Origin: Chara braunii
Lineage: Eukaryota; Streptophyta; Charophyceae; Charales; Characeae
DNA length: 20,804 nt
Direction: 5' to 3'
Assembly (NCBI GenBank): GCA_003427395.1
Contig: BFEA01000761.1
Location: 564,766 to 585,569, forward strand
The translations under genes were made by a program, and so were the position numbers. The number at the start of each line of letters is the position of its first letter. Positions within the stretch are counted from its first letter, which is position 1. The notes below the pieces were generated by a model. That model did not search any database. It was not told the origin of the DNA and saw only the letters and a list, made by a program, of their open reading frames with translations. Below, piece after piece: positions 1 through 8,833 of the stretch.

Positions 1-37
<37 letters not shown>

Positions 38-207
38 AGAAGAAGATGCCGAAAGGAGGAGGAGGAGAAAGGAGGAGGAGGAAAGAAAAAAGAAGGGCAA
101 AGCACACATATACACATAAACACACGCACACGGGAGAGAGAAGGAGAGAGACAGACAGACAGACAGACAGACACAGACATACAGACATTCAGACAAACAG
201 CAATAAG

Positions 208-250
<43 letters not shown>

Positions 251-386
251 TACATATTTTCTCTCTCTGAGGGATTCGGGAACAGAGGGGATTACGTGCG
301 TACGTGCATACGTGCATGCAGGCATGCATGCATGCACTAATAATACCTGTATAGATGATACTTGCAACTTTTAGAGGGGTCATGGT
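1..386. repeat. Microsatellite cluster (GA, GACA, TGCA tracts)
   Basis: A (GA)n tract fills 1-34. Purine-rich sequence, short CACA runs and a (GACA)n run (about 150-175) follow, then a second (GA)n tract at 212-247 and an alternating CGTGCATA/GCATGCAT stretch at about 297-336. Reading frames here code only low-complexity Arg/Glu or Ser/Leu runs, so I call no gene. Confidence 0.9.
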
Positions 387-389
387 GCT

Positions 390-434
<45 letters not shown>

Positions 435-450
435 AATGATGATGATGATG
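387..450. repeat. Trinucleotide repeat (CTG)n then (GAT)n
   Basis: About five CTG units run directly into some fifteen GAT units, with one interruption (GATAAT). On either strand this gives poly-Leu/Met or poly-His/Ile, which explains the homopolymer-like ORFs through it. I read it as a simple repeat and not as coding sequence. Confidence 0.9.
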
Positions 451-919
451 ACGTCCATGGCTATGGGCACTGGGATCTCGATCGTCATAGCCGACCGCCG
501 CAGAAGAAGAATGGTCTGCGGTGACGTCACCAATATCCACCTTCCATAGGCGCAGGGTGACGTGGCCCAACGAGGCACCGCCACCTGTACCGCAACCGAC
601 CCCAAATGCAAAAGGCAAGGAAACGTTCACCATGCGATCGCGACATCGGCGATTTCGGTCGGGATCGCCGCAGTTCGTAGTCTGCTGACGACGTCGGCCA
701 AATCGAATCAGATGATGCGGGTTCATCTTGTCGTCGCCACCGTCGTACAGGTCTGGATCTGGACGGCCAGTACTAAGGGAATCATCCCCAGGGAGTGACG
801 TGAATGAGGGGGGAGTGGGGTCCCGACGCCGCGCGGCTTCTTCGGAGCTGTCGAGCAAACGACAAATATTTGCTTGCTGTTCGATATTTAATCTCTTTGA
901 AGCTCCCTGCAAAAAGCAA
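451..919. other. Unrecognised GC-richer stretch, no gene called
   Basis: This stretch has higher GC content and several overlapping short ORFs on both strands. None shows a domain or motif that I recognise. It contains the perfect 10-bp palindrome GTGACGTCAC at 521-530, which includes the TGACGTCA core bound by bZIP factors. Nothing beside it indicates a promoter. Confidence 0.4.
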
Positions 920-1053
920 AAGTAACCCCCCCCCCAAAAAAAAAAAAAAAAGAAAAAAAAACAATCCAAGCAAAGCAAAGCTGTTATCGTCGATCAATAA
1001 AAATAATTACTAATTAACAAAGTAATTAGATCTCCATCCAAAGGAAAATCAAT

Positions 1054-1097
<44 letters not shown>
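920..1097. repeat. Poly-C/poly-A and (AATC)n tracts
   Basis: C and A homopolymer runs occupy roughly 926-961. An (AATC)n tetranucleotide repeat, interrupted once by AACC, occupies about 1047-1096. There is no coding evidence. Confidence 0.85.
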
Positions 1098-1999
1098 CGA
1101 TGCAACGTAATGAATCAATTGATCAAGCAAATGCCCGGCTCTCTGAATCTGCACGATGAAGTCGGCCCGATGCCGGATCCGTGCGTGCATGCACGTGGAA
1201 TTCCAGCTTAACTTCGTTTTTATTTCCTTCTTCATGATTTTTGCTTTTTTTGGTGTAGTTTTTTCCTTAATATCGCAAATTTTCGTTTTTTATATTTACT
1301 TATTTTGCTTGCCTGTTTGCCTCTTTACTTCGGATCATTCTGCGTGAGAAGGCGTAGCCTGACATGCAGCCACGAATCATTTTCGTAGTTTTTGCTTTCT
1401 TCCTACTCGTCCTCTTGCTTCCATTTTCTTCGGATCATTCTCCTACTCGTCCTCTTGCTTCCATTTTCGTAGTTTTTGCTTTCTTCCTCTCTTTTTGTTT
1501 CTTTCCCCGTAATTTTGAGCCTTTTTTTTCCACTCCACGGTCATATAACTGTGATGCACGCTCAGTACGCTTTGGATTCCCTCCTCTCCCTCCTCCTCTC
1601 CCTCTCCCTCCTCTCCTCTCGCTCCTCCTCCTCTTTGTCAATCTCCACTTTCACCAGACACTGCCCTGGACTTCAAGGTTTTCGTTTTTGCTTTTTCTTT
1701 TTTATTTGTTTTCTTTTGTCGTCTGTTCCACCTTTACCAGCTCGAACGTTGCTCTGGACTTGAAAACGGATTCCGCACCCCTCCTCCCCCCGCCCTTTTC
1801 TCCTGGTCTCTTTAATATTCCCATGAAAAGACCACTCGATTGAGTGCCCCAAAATATAATATCACCACCAGTTAAAATTCTAAATTTTGGCTAATTCTTC
1901 ACCGGTTATGGGCTTAGGGCACTCAGCACTCACATGCTTCGTCCATCTCAATGGAGGTGCCCTCACAAGTCCGTTGCCGACGACTCGTTGCCTCCTTCC

Positions 2000-2004
<5 letters not shown>
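1098..2004. repeat. Pyrimidine-rich low-complexity DNA with interleaved short duplications
   Basis: The plus strand is strongly T/C-rich. A 28-bp segment at 1401-1428 recurs exactly at 1441-1468, and a 23-bp segment at 1382-1404 recurs at 1467-1489, so the two repeats are interleaved. The word CGGATCATTC appears at 1332 and 1431. The Leu/Phe/Ser-rich frames follow from base composition. I see no gene. Confidence 0.75.
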
Positions 2005-2083
<79 letters not shown>

Positions 2084-2084
2084 N

Positions 2085-2174
<90 letters not shown>

Positions 2175-2200
2175 TGTCTGTGTGTGTGTGTGTGTGTGTT
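2005..2200. repeat. Long (TC)n microsatellite followed by (TG)n, with one unresolved base
   Basis: About 155 bp of nearly pure TC, with N at 2084, is followed by a short interrupted TC stretch and a (TG)n tract at about 2177-2200. The N suggests that sequencing or assembly struggled here, so the true tract length may differ. Confidence 0.95.
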
Positions 2201-2359
2201 CAGCCACGCGTTCGTTCCCTCCACCGCCCCATCCTGTCCCTGGTCGCCATAGCCGACACGATGCTTGCGGTTTACCGACCGGTCTTCTCCCGCCGCGAAC
2301 CTTCTGTCCACCCGAGAGAAGAACTTTGGTGATGCAGCACCTGCCTGTCAAATGTTAGC

Positions 2360-2500
2360 TAATATGTTGGCGATGGTGGCGATGGTGGCGATGGTGGCGA
2401 CGAGGATGGTGGCTAAGGCGATGATGACGATGGCGATGGCGATGGCGATGGCGATGAGGACTAGGAGGACGAGGAGGACGACGACGACGGCGATGGCGGC
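2360..2500. repeat. GATGGTGGC/GATGGC/GACGAGGAG minisatellite
   Basis: Nine-base units (GATGGTGGC) at about 2371-2400 give way to six-base units (GATGGC) at about 2430-2457, then to GAG/GAC-type triplets. The unit lengths are multiples of three, so long open frames rich in Met/Ala or Ile/Ala appear by default. Confidence 0.85.
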
Positions 2501-2694
2501 CCCGAGCCCGTCAAGCCGGCCGCGAGCTCGCAGCGACGCAATCATCCGGGCCTAGTAGGCTAAATCTAAGCGTCATCGTTTGGCTGCCTCTCTGCTACTT
2601 GTCCGTATCCCCCCCGATCCCTTCTCCCAACCACTCACCACCAAGCGTCACAGAGCGCCAGCGCCGGCCAAAGGATGCACTTGCTCCGCGTGCG

Positions 2695-2788
2695 ACCTTG
2701 TGTGTGGCCCTGTTGTATCTGTGAGACCTCGGGTATGGCCCCTGCTGTACCTGTTGCTACCTTATGTATGGCCCTGCTGTATCTGTAC
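2695..2788. repeat. Degenerate ~31-bp tandem repeat, three units
   Basis: Three successive units each start with ACCT (2695, 2726, 2759) and contain a version of TATGGCCCTGCTGTATCTGT. A fourth partial start lies at 2789. The period varies between 30 and 33 bp, so the units are not kept in a reading frame. Confidence 0.7.
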
Positions 2789-2873
2789 ACCTCTTGCACA
2801 CTCCAGGGGCATGGTCCCACCTACCAACTTACTGAAGGGTCTTTTTCGGAAGGGTTAATTTCAAAAGTAATAA

Positions 2874-3256
2874 AATATTGCTTTTTGCTTTTTCCAAGTT
2901 TGGCAGCAAAAAATGTTGTCCGGAAGTTTCCTTTGCAAAAATAGAGGTTTCGGCGCAAAAAAACGTGGCCCAGGCATCTCGGGCGGGCGGGCCACGTCCG
3001 CCGAGATGCCTCGGCCACGTTTGCTTGAGGGGAAGGAAAAAAAAGTTGAAAAAAAGAAAAACACGATGCATCCCTGAGTCCCTGAGTACCTGAGGCCAGA
3101 GGCCTAGGGGTCCTTCGCTGTGAAACTTGGCAAAACGCTATATTTTTGCTGGCAAACTATGGGAACCCGGTAAAGCTGCAAAGAAACCTCTATTTTTCCG
3201 AAGGAAACTTCGAACGGACAACATTTTTTGCTGCCAGACTTGGAAAAAGCAATATT
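2874..3256. repeat. Foldback element with nested inverted repeats
   Basis: The outer arms are 2874-2950 and 3184-3256. The reverse complement of the right arm matches the left arm with few differences, including the shared core GCAGCAAAAAATGTTGTCCG. Between them lies a second inverted repeat, 2961-2982 against 3001-3022, with 21 of 22 bases complementary and an 18-nt loop. A diverged extra copy of part of the arm lies at about 3145-3170. No transposase is present. This resembles a foldback or MITE-type non-autonomous element, but its ends and target duplication were not found. Confidence 0.75.
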
Positions 3257-3259
3257 TTT

Positions 3260-5016
3260 GCAATGAACCCAAGTTGTGGTTACGTTTGCGGCTCTCGCAG
3301 AACCCCGCAGGCCCAAAAGGGGCCTATACAAAAGTATATGATTGCTGGACAGCAGCTCTCATAGAGCACTGCAGGTGGATGGCCACCTTCCTTGGCACAA
3401 AAGCATCTTCTCTCGGAACTTCGAGCAGAATCGGAAGAAGCTATTGCCTCTGGGGTTTGGGATCTCGATCCCTTATCAAAACATTGGCGCCTAACAAAGG
3501 AATACAGATCTCCTTGTTATAGGAGACAAAGCTCGATGACGCTGTGACGACCAACCTCACGCCCAGCGCGACTTCCTGATCAGAGTGGAATAGGGGCCTG
3601 AAAGTGCGAAAAAGGGGTGTGCCAAGGATTTTAGGATAGAGGGGGTGGAGTTCCAGGTCAGAACTGAAATCTCCTGTGGCAAACTTTAGGGGCAATTATG
3701 CAAGATAGTAAGCGCGAACCGCGTCCGTTGTTTAGGCCTTGGGGGATGTCATCGCCATCCGCGCGAGTTTCGTTGCCGAGGCCAGACTCGGATTTGGTGA
3801 ACCGGTGGAACGCTATGTGTGTGGCGTTGCCTAACCAATCGCCAGCGTCGCTCGTGATAAGCCTCCGAGTCGGACGAAGCCGGCCTCAGGTGCAGGCTGT
3901 GTGCTCGTTGTTCGGCCTCAGTCCGGGTTCATCGAACGAACCCCACGGCTCGGTACTCGCTATCCTGTTGGCACTCGAAGCACGGGGTTCGGGGCCAGTA
4001 GGGGGCGAGTGCGTGCCACGGGGCCGCCATCAGGCAGTGAAAAGGCAACATGAGGCGGTGGGGAGCGAAGTCTGTCTCAATGATGACGACACTGGGTTCG
4101 ACGATGACGTGGCTTACGTGCGAACTGGGGAACTGGGAGGGAAAAGGGATCGCGCTTAGGGCCCGTTCAATATTCCACTCACAGACACGTTCGTTTCCCG
4201 TTCGAAAGGGGAACTTTGGAGGGTTGGGGCGGGGTTGTGCGAGAAGACAGGCGTTTTTCCACTCCCAGTATTCTCGGAACCATTGGTGTCTCAGGCTCTC
4301 CCGATCCGTGCGTGCAGGCGATGTTTGTTTTGATCGAGCCTGCACGTATGCGCACGAGACCATGCCTGCGATCAGTTGGATCGGATCGACCGATTATCCC
4401 TTTGGTCGGGAGATCGTTTGATCTTACGTCATGCTAGTCCGTGCGCGGGTCAGGAACAAACATTAGGGAGGCGATCCATTAGTAATCACACAATTGAATC
4501 AGCCATCCATTAACCCCCTCCCCCCCCAAAGCCTACACCAACCGTGTTCGTTAGAAAATTGACATACATACTTAGGTATTGATCGACCTCATACATCAAT
4601 CAAACTCGAGGGCCGTGTGGATCTCCGAAAAAGCAGAGTAAGGGATCGACCAGGGGTTGCGCATCAGGCCACGTCACCGAGGAAGCTTACATCATTATAA
4701 CCCAGCTCCCCGAGGCATCGCGCAGACAGTCGTCATGCCCGATCTCATCATACCACAATGAAACAAGGGTGAGGGAAAAAATCAAACCATTCACAAGAAG
4801 GACACAGACCAGGGGTAGTTATGAACGGAAAGAGGACCGACGCCACTAATGAGAACTACACAGGTGGGAGGAAGAAAAGAAGGACACCATTCCACAAGCA
4901 TCATAAGCTACAAATCCAAAATGATTCGCAAGAAGACCGGAGTGGCCATAGCAAAATCGGCCAAAGTTGAAATCAAAATTTGCAGAGAGGGTTAGAGAAA
5001 GGCATCATCCCATACA

Positions 5017-5018
<2 letters not shown>
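3260..5018. other. Unrecognised sequence, no gene assigned
   Basis: Several medium ORFs of 60-150 codons overlap on both strands, including 3127-3522 (+), 3698-4159 (+) and 3929-4363 (-). None has a motif that I can identify. One plus-strand frame at about 3393-3545 reads as a charged, helix-like peptide (LLSELRAESEEAIASG) and may be a remnant of some coding repeat. A possible LTR-like terminus is described separately at 3543. The rest shows no structure that I can support. Confidence 0.4.
3485..3562. other. Possible LTR remnant: tRNA-Lys-like PBS core and TGTGACGACC terminus
   Basis: TGGCGCCTAAC at 3485-3495 resembles the start of a tRNA-Lys-type primer-binding site. TGTGACGACCAACCTCACGC at 3543-3562 has the form of a Ty3/gypsy LTR terminus. 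Its ACCAACCTCACGC part recurs at 14495-14507, right at the LTR/primer-site boundary of the large element. The PBS-like word and the TG terminus are too close together to belong to one intact element. A 13-base match can arise by chance in a window of this size, so this is tentative. Confidence 0.25.

Positions 5019-5092
<74 letters not shown>
5019..5092. repeat. (TC)n microsatellite
   Basis: A pure TC dinucleotide run of about 74 bp. It is the second long TC tract on the plus strand of this window. Confidence 0.95.
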
Positions 5093-5097
<5 letters not shown>

Positions 5098-5298
5098 ACT
5101 ACATCACCTCCAATGCGGGCAGTCCGTCGCCTCGCACTAACACCGAGTCGTCACCCCGCTTAGTTCGAGTACGCAAGCCAAGTTCGCTCGTGCGTCACAG
5201 GCTGTCGTGGCCTGCACGTCAACCCCGCCTACCCGGCACCAGCTCGTCGGGTCGCCCGACTCACTTCTGCTCATCTTCTCACTTACTTGTTAGTCGAT

Positions 5299-5411
5299 CC
5301 TCACTAACCGCGCTAACTTCCAAATTATGAGAGAGTCCTCACTGACCGCGCTAACTTCCAAATTATGAGAGAGTCCTCACTGACCGCGCTAACTTCCAAA
5401 TTATGAGAGAG
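5299..5411. repeat. 38-bp tandem repeat, three copies
   Basis: Copies start at 5299, 5337 and 5375, each beginning CCTCACTRACCGCGCTAACT. Copies two and three are almost identical, and copy one differs at a single base (ACTAACC against ACTGACC). The high identity points to recent duplication. Confidence 0.9.
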
Positions 5412-6042
5412 CAAACTGATTGCGCTTGTGAAATTTATAGCGTGCATGCTTGGCATTGTTTGCGCGATGAACTCGGGATTATGCCTAAGTGAGGGGAAGG
5501 GGAGGAGAAGGAAGTGCCTACGCCTGCATGGCCCAGCCGCGGTGTGGGACACGCAGTGACACTCCACGCATCGATCCGGTCATGCAGTCGCTCGGGCCAA
5601 TTAAAGTGGACTCGGAGGACGAGGTATGCATGACAGAGGGGAAGAAGGCGGAAAAACATGAGAGAATCAAGAAGGAGTACAGTTACAATCCCGCCCACCA
5701 AAAATTACAGTTGCATGTAGGATTAAGGGCGCGATACAGTCAAAGCCCAGTTCCCACTGCGGTGAGAGGTGCACGAGCAAGAAGTGCGGCACAACAAAAT
5801 TCCAGAGCACCTGAATTCCTAGTTTAAATCCTATTTGCAAAAAAAAATTATAAAAAGCTTAAAATAAACAATTAAATTTTCAAGAGCTCGTCATCCGTTG
5901 TAAATTTGAAAACGACATTCCCGCACGCTAATCGCGCCAAAATTCCCATGTCCCATAGAAGAACAAGAAAAAGGTTATGGCAACCGTTATTTATCACGCT
6001 CACTAAGGCGCAGTCACTCAATCGTTGTCGCAGGACTTTCTC
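5412..6042. other. Flanking sequence with no recognisable gene
   Basis: Short ORFs on both strands, including 5489-5827 (+), show no motif I recognise. Base composition is mixed, with an A/T-rich patch at about 5820-5885. No target-site duplication of the neighbouring retroelement could be matched here. Confidence 0.4.
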
Positions 6043-6194
6043 GGCTCTTGGTCCCGAAAGCAAAGAAAGAAAGAAGCGAGGGTATCCATGCAACTTGTCC
6101 GGCCGACCTTATCTTCTACCTGACCAACCCGTTTCCAACCCCCGAGGCCGCTTCGCGCAGAAAGTCGTGCGATTGTAGAAAGTAGTTCGTCACA
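6043..6194 (-). repeat. 3' LTR (short terminal direct repeat)
   Basis: This copy matches 14518-14670 over about 152 bp with about eleven differences, mostly transitions. On the minus strand it begins TGTGACGAAC at 6194. Just inside it, the plus strand reads GTCACATATGTGAC, a perfect palindrome, so the LTR terminus is mirrored into the internal region. I see no purine-rich tract next to the LTR on the element's sense strand, where a polypurine tract is expected. The outer edge near 6043 does not end in the usual CA, so the boundary is uncertain by some bases. Confidence 0.75.
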
Positions 6195-6353
6195 TATGTG
6201 ACGCCTAGGGGGTTCCAATCTTGAGCAAGCTCCTACTTGCTCTCTCATCAGGTGTCGACCCGTGCTCCGAGGATCGACGGGGAGCTTGCATGCGCCACTT
6301 ACCGTAAGATCTTAGTGTGGAAGTCATCTAATGTGGCATTTGTGCACTCTATT

Positions 6354-7112
6354 CTAAACGTTACCCGGGAAAGGCAGTCTGATTACAGGCAGAGGAGGTG
6401 GTGGATGGACTTGGGGAAGGGGAGGCATGACGCGACGGATCTCTCGATCGTCAGTGGGGAGTTGGGTGTAATGAATTGTGCGGTGAATGCGGGGAAAACG
6501 TGGGTGTCGACGTTGGTGGGGGAGTGAGGCGAGGTAATCGGGATAGAGCGTGCAGAGGGTACGGTGGATAGCAACACGAAAATCGTCATACTCCTCGCAT
6601 GCTGGGATCGTGCCCGCGATGATGCAATACAACTCTATACTATTGAATTTCTGTCAATCCATGAGCCTCAGGGGGAAAGAGGTAGTCAGCGAGAGAGTGG
6701 TAACGTGTGGGAAGATTATGATCAGGAGGCGAGTGGAGTAGAGATGGTGGAAGAGGGAAGGCGGGAAGGGGTGCCATCCGTCAGGGAATGGGGGTCGACC
6801 TACAAGCTGCTGAAAAGTGAGGAAGTCATGGGGACGACGGGATAACGACCGGGGACGAAGCTCGAGCGCCCTCATCTTGACGTAGGCGAAGGTTGGGCCG
6901 GAAAGAGGATTGGGCCGGAAAGAGGATTGGGCCGGGGATTCACTTTTTCGGCGACGCCGGCTTCCCGATTCCTCTGTCGTGGCGCCTCCATTTCTCTCGG
7001 CCTCTTCTTGTGGCAATTCCGGATTGAGCGCTGGATCGCCCTGTAGCAATTGAGGTAGTGACCCTCCTGATTCCTCGATCGACCGCTTGCTTTCTGTCGC
7101 TGCCCGTTTCCT
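6354..7112 (-). pseudogene. Possible C-terminal continuation of ORF3
   Basis: After the TAG at 7113 the same frame stays open to 6654. It then continues past a stop to 6354, so about 760 bp hold only one further in-frame stop. The first part is charged (QEEAERNGGATTEESGSRRR) and looks like coding sequence continuing the acidic C-terminal region. Later parts are Pro/Leu-rich and less convincing. A Leu/Ile/Thr-rich stretch at about 6725-6670 is weakly hydrophobic. If the TAG came from a Gln codon, ORF3 was once far longer. A 16-bp unit repeats three times at about 6891-6935 (TTGGGCCGGAAAGAGG), which may reflect expansion. The region could also be 3' untranslated. Confidence 0.35.
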
Positions 7113-8321
7113 CTATGCCACGGCCTCTCTCTCTTCCTTGCTTAGTTCATTGGGACCGCTCGACTCACCCGATCCGGCCTCTTCTTCCTTAGTCTCCTCC
7201 CGTTCCGAGCTAGCCTCTTCTGACTCGGTGTCCTCCGATTTGTGATAATCGGGATCTTCCGACTCAGCCTCCAATTCTTCCTCTTCCGGCGTTTCCTCTC
7301 CTTCCGTGTACTGAAGATGGTCGTCCTCCTCGTTCTCTTCCTCGGTTGCTTCCTCTTCCTCCTTTTCGGCTTCTTTGCTGGTCTCTCCTACGCTCACTCG
7401 TCGGATGAGAGGATCCCAGAAGGAGAGATCAGTGACGCCGATGACCAGATAAGCGCCCTCAAAGGGATAGTAGCAATGATCCACGTTGAGCTCCGTGCAC
7501 GTTGACCACAAGAGATGGGAGGTCAAGGTACGGGCGAATGTGGCAGTTCCGGGCCTTTCGTCGCAGTGTGAGAGGATGTCCAAAGGTAGGTCGTCCAGCA
7601 GTTGGGACAAGAACACCAGCTCTTCGTCTGTGATCGAATCCAGGTGGTCGTCACTTACTTCCCCGAACAAGATCCCCAGAAGCTCACCCTCCGTGTCCGT
7701 CCTCCAGCCCTGGACAATCAATAACTCCGACTCGCCGTCTGGGATCTCGTCCTCCTCGCTCCTGTCAACAGGTTCCGCCCAATGGAAAACGGCTTCAAGG
7801 AGGCAGAAGTTGAACGCCATATAGGCATGCCACCACTGTGCCCACTTGCCTGCGTCCAGAATCGGCACGTCCAACTGGCTAATTCTGAACGATAGAGCGG
7901 GGTCCACAACATACTGCCAAAACGTAGGAATGTCGGAGGGAAGGCTGAAGGTAGAGAGGCGGTGGTGGTTCATTGAGGTCGGGCGAAAGGACGAAGCTCC
8001 GGGAGGACTACCTCGGGCGTTGTGGAGGAAACACGAAGCTGAAGATCGATGTCGTTGGCTGTTACGACATGATCGCTCGGCCGAGCCAGTAACCGCACCC
8101 ACTCAGTCGTGAGGTGCGTTGCCCAGTCCCGCAGTTGTCGGAGGATCGCGGTGTGCCTTGCTGGATGTAGTGTCGTGATGTCGCCTGTAAAGACGACAAT
8201 GATTGATACGTGGCTCTCGCCGGGTGGGGACAGGCGTAAGAAGGCTGACACCTCAGCAAATACTCGTGTCGCCCCGGACTGTGCGAATCGGAACTCAGCC
8301 GCCATGTGAATGGCCGCTGTA

Positions 8322-8378
8322 CTGAAGAAGGTCGCGAATCAAAGAAGATCTGGACTCAATCGAGGATGATGTACTTAC
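8322..8378 (-). other. Candidate 57-nt intron or double-stop segment in ORF3
   Basis: On the minus strand the segment begins GTAAGTAC, a strong 5' splice-site match, and ends CCTTCTTCAG, a plausible 3' splice site. It contains two in-frame stops (TAA, TGA). Removing it joins the flanking frames exactly, but because it is 57 nt (19 codons) the frame is the same with or without it. Two nonsense mutations therefore explain it equally well, given how decayed the element is. It is near the short end of plant intron lengths. Confidence 0.3.
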
Positions 8379-8472
8379 CGGATTGCAGAGATGGTTCCCC
8401 CGGGTACCATTAGCCGCTCGCTGATGACTTGTTCGGTGGAAAAGCTCATGGCGATGGCGAGGGAGACGAGGG

Positions 8473-8500
8473 CTAAGAAAAAGAAGGATCAAGGTAGTTA
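8473..8500 (-). promoter_or_regulatory. Candidate 3' splice acceptor upstream of ORF3
   Basis: The minus strand reads CCTTCTTTTTCTTAG with the AG at 8474-8473, preceded by a branch-like CTTAAC. It lies between the pol stop and the first ATG of ORF3 at 8449. Env genes are often expressed from a spliced transcript, which would need such a site. The same bases also encode the hydrophobic run, so a T-rich composition is expected anyway. Confidence 0.25.
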
Positions 8501-8518
8501 AGAGGATCGTCTTCTTCC

Positions 8519-8833
8519 TCACTGTCGGGGAACGACGTGGAGGATGGAACAGAAAGGGAGAGATGGGACAGGGCGAAGGTAGGACACGTGCTGAATGATC
8601 GGACGAGGCGATAGACTCCCTGACACCTCCGGTGCGAGTCGCACAGTGTTCACTCCATTAGGACCGAGTTCGACCACACGAAATCGCCCGAGGAATCGTG
8701 GCGCTAGCTTACTCTGTCGAGCACATTTCTTCACTTGCACTATGTCCCCTAACTTATACTGGGGCCGTGGTCCAGCGTTCCCATTTCGGGCCTCGTAGCT
8801 CCGAACCTGTCGTCCGTGGGCCATTTTAGTCAT
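8519..8833 (-). pseudogene. pol: Integrase C-terminal domain (GPY/F-like)
   Basis: 104 open codons carry YKLGDIVQVKK, SKLAPRFLGRFRVVELGPNG, VNTVRL and IIQHVSYLRPV. This is the usual layout of the gypsy integrase C-terminal domain: GD-V strand, K-L-x-P-R-F-x-G-x-F-x-V strand, then HVSxLRP. I see no chromodomain after it. The stop (TGA, 8521-8519) overlaps a GTG codon of the following frame at 8522, so pol ends right where the third ORF region begins. Confidence 0.85.

Larger units (their letters stand above)
7113..8522 (-). pseudogene. Third ORF (ORF3), env-position protein of unknown function, broken
   Basis: This sits on the element's sense strand between integrase and the 3' LTR. I do not recognise its family. 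Open segments are 8522-8295, 8449-8380, 8321-7970 and 7973-7113 (286 codons from an ATG at 7973). They join through one frameshift near 7975 and either two stops or a 57-bp intron at 8322-8378. The first segment starts RKK and then has a hydrophobic run (TILLTTLILLFL). The neighbouring frame continues with LALVSLAIAM, so both frames carry part of a possible signal peptide or membrane anchor. A middle part is Trp/Phe-rich (FWQYVVDPAL, WAQWWHAYMAFNF). The last hundred residues are about half Glu/Asp. Such a place and N-terminus recall env-like genes of other gypsy elements, but no fusion peptide, cleavage site or second membrane span was found. It could equally be a captured or accessory gene. 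Confidence 0.55.

Noticed and set aside
189-611. Minus-strand ORF of 140 codons across the GA and GAT repeats
   Set aside because: Its length comes from simple repeats that lack stops in that frame, and its homopolymer-like composition shows no domain.
1880-2358. Several ORFs of 120-143 codons on both strands across the TC tract
   Set aside because: They are Ser/Leu or Arg/Glu dipeptide runs from a dinucleotide repeat, open in many frames at once, and contain an N.
3698-4363. Overlapping ORFs of 153 (+) and 144 (-) codons considered as a host gene
   Set aside because: They compete on opposite strands, show no domain, and the GC-richer composition makes chance open frames likely.
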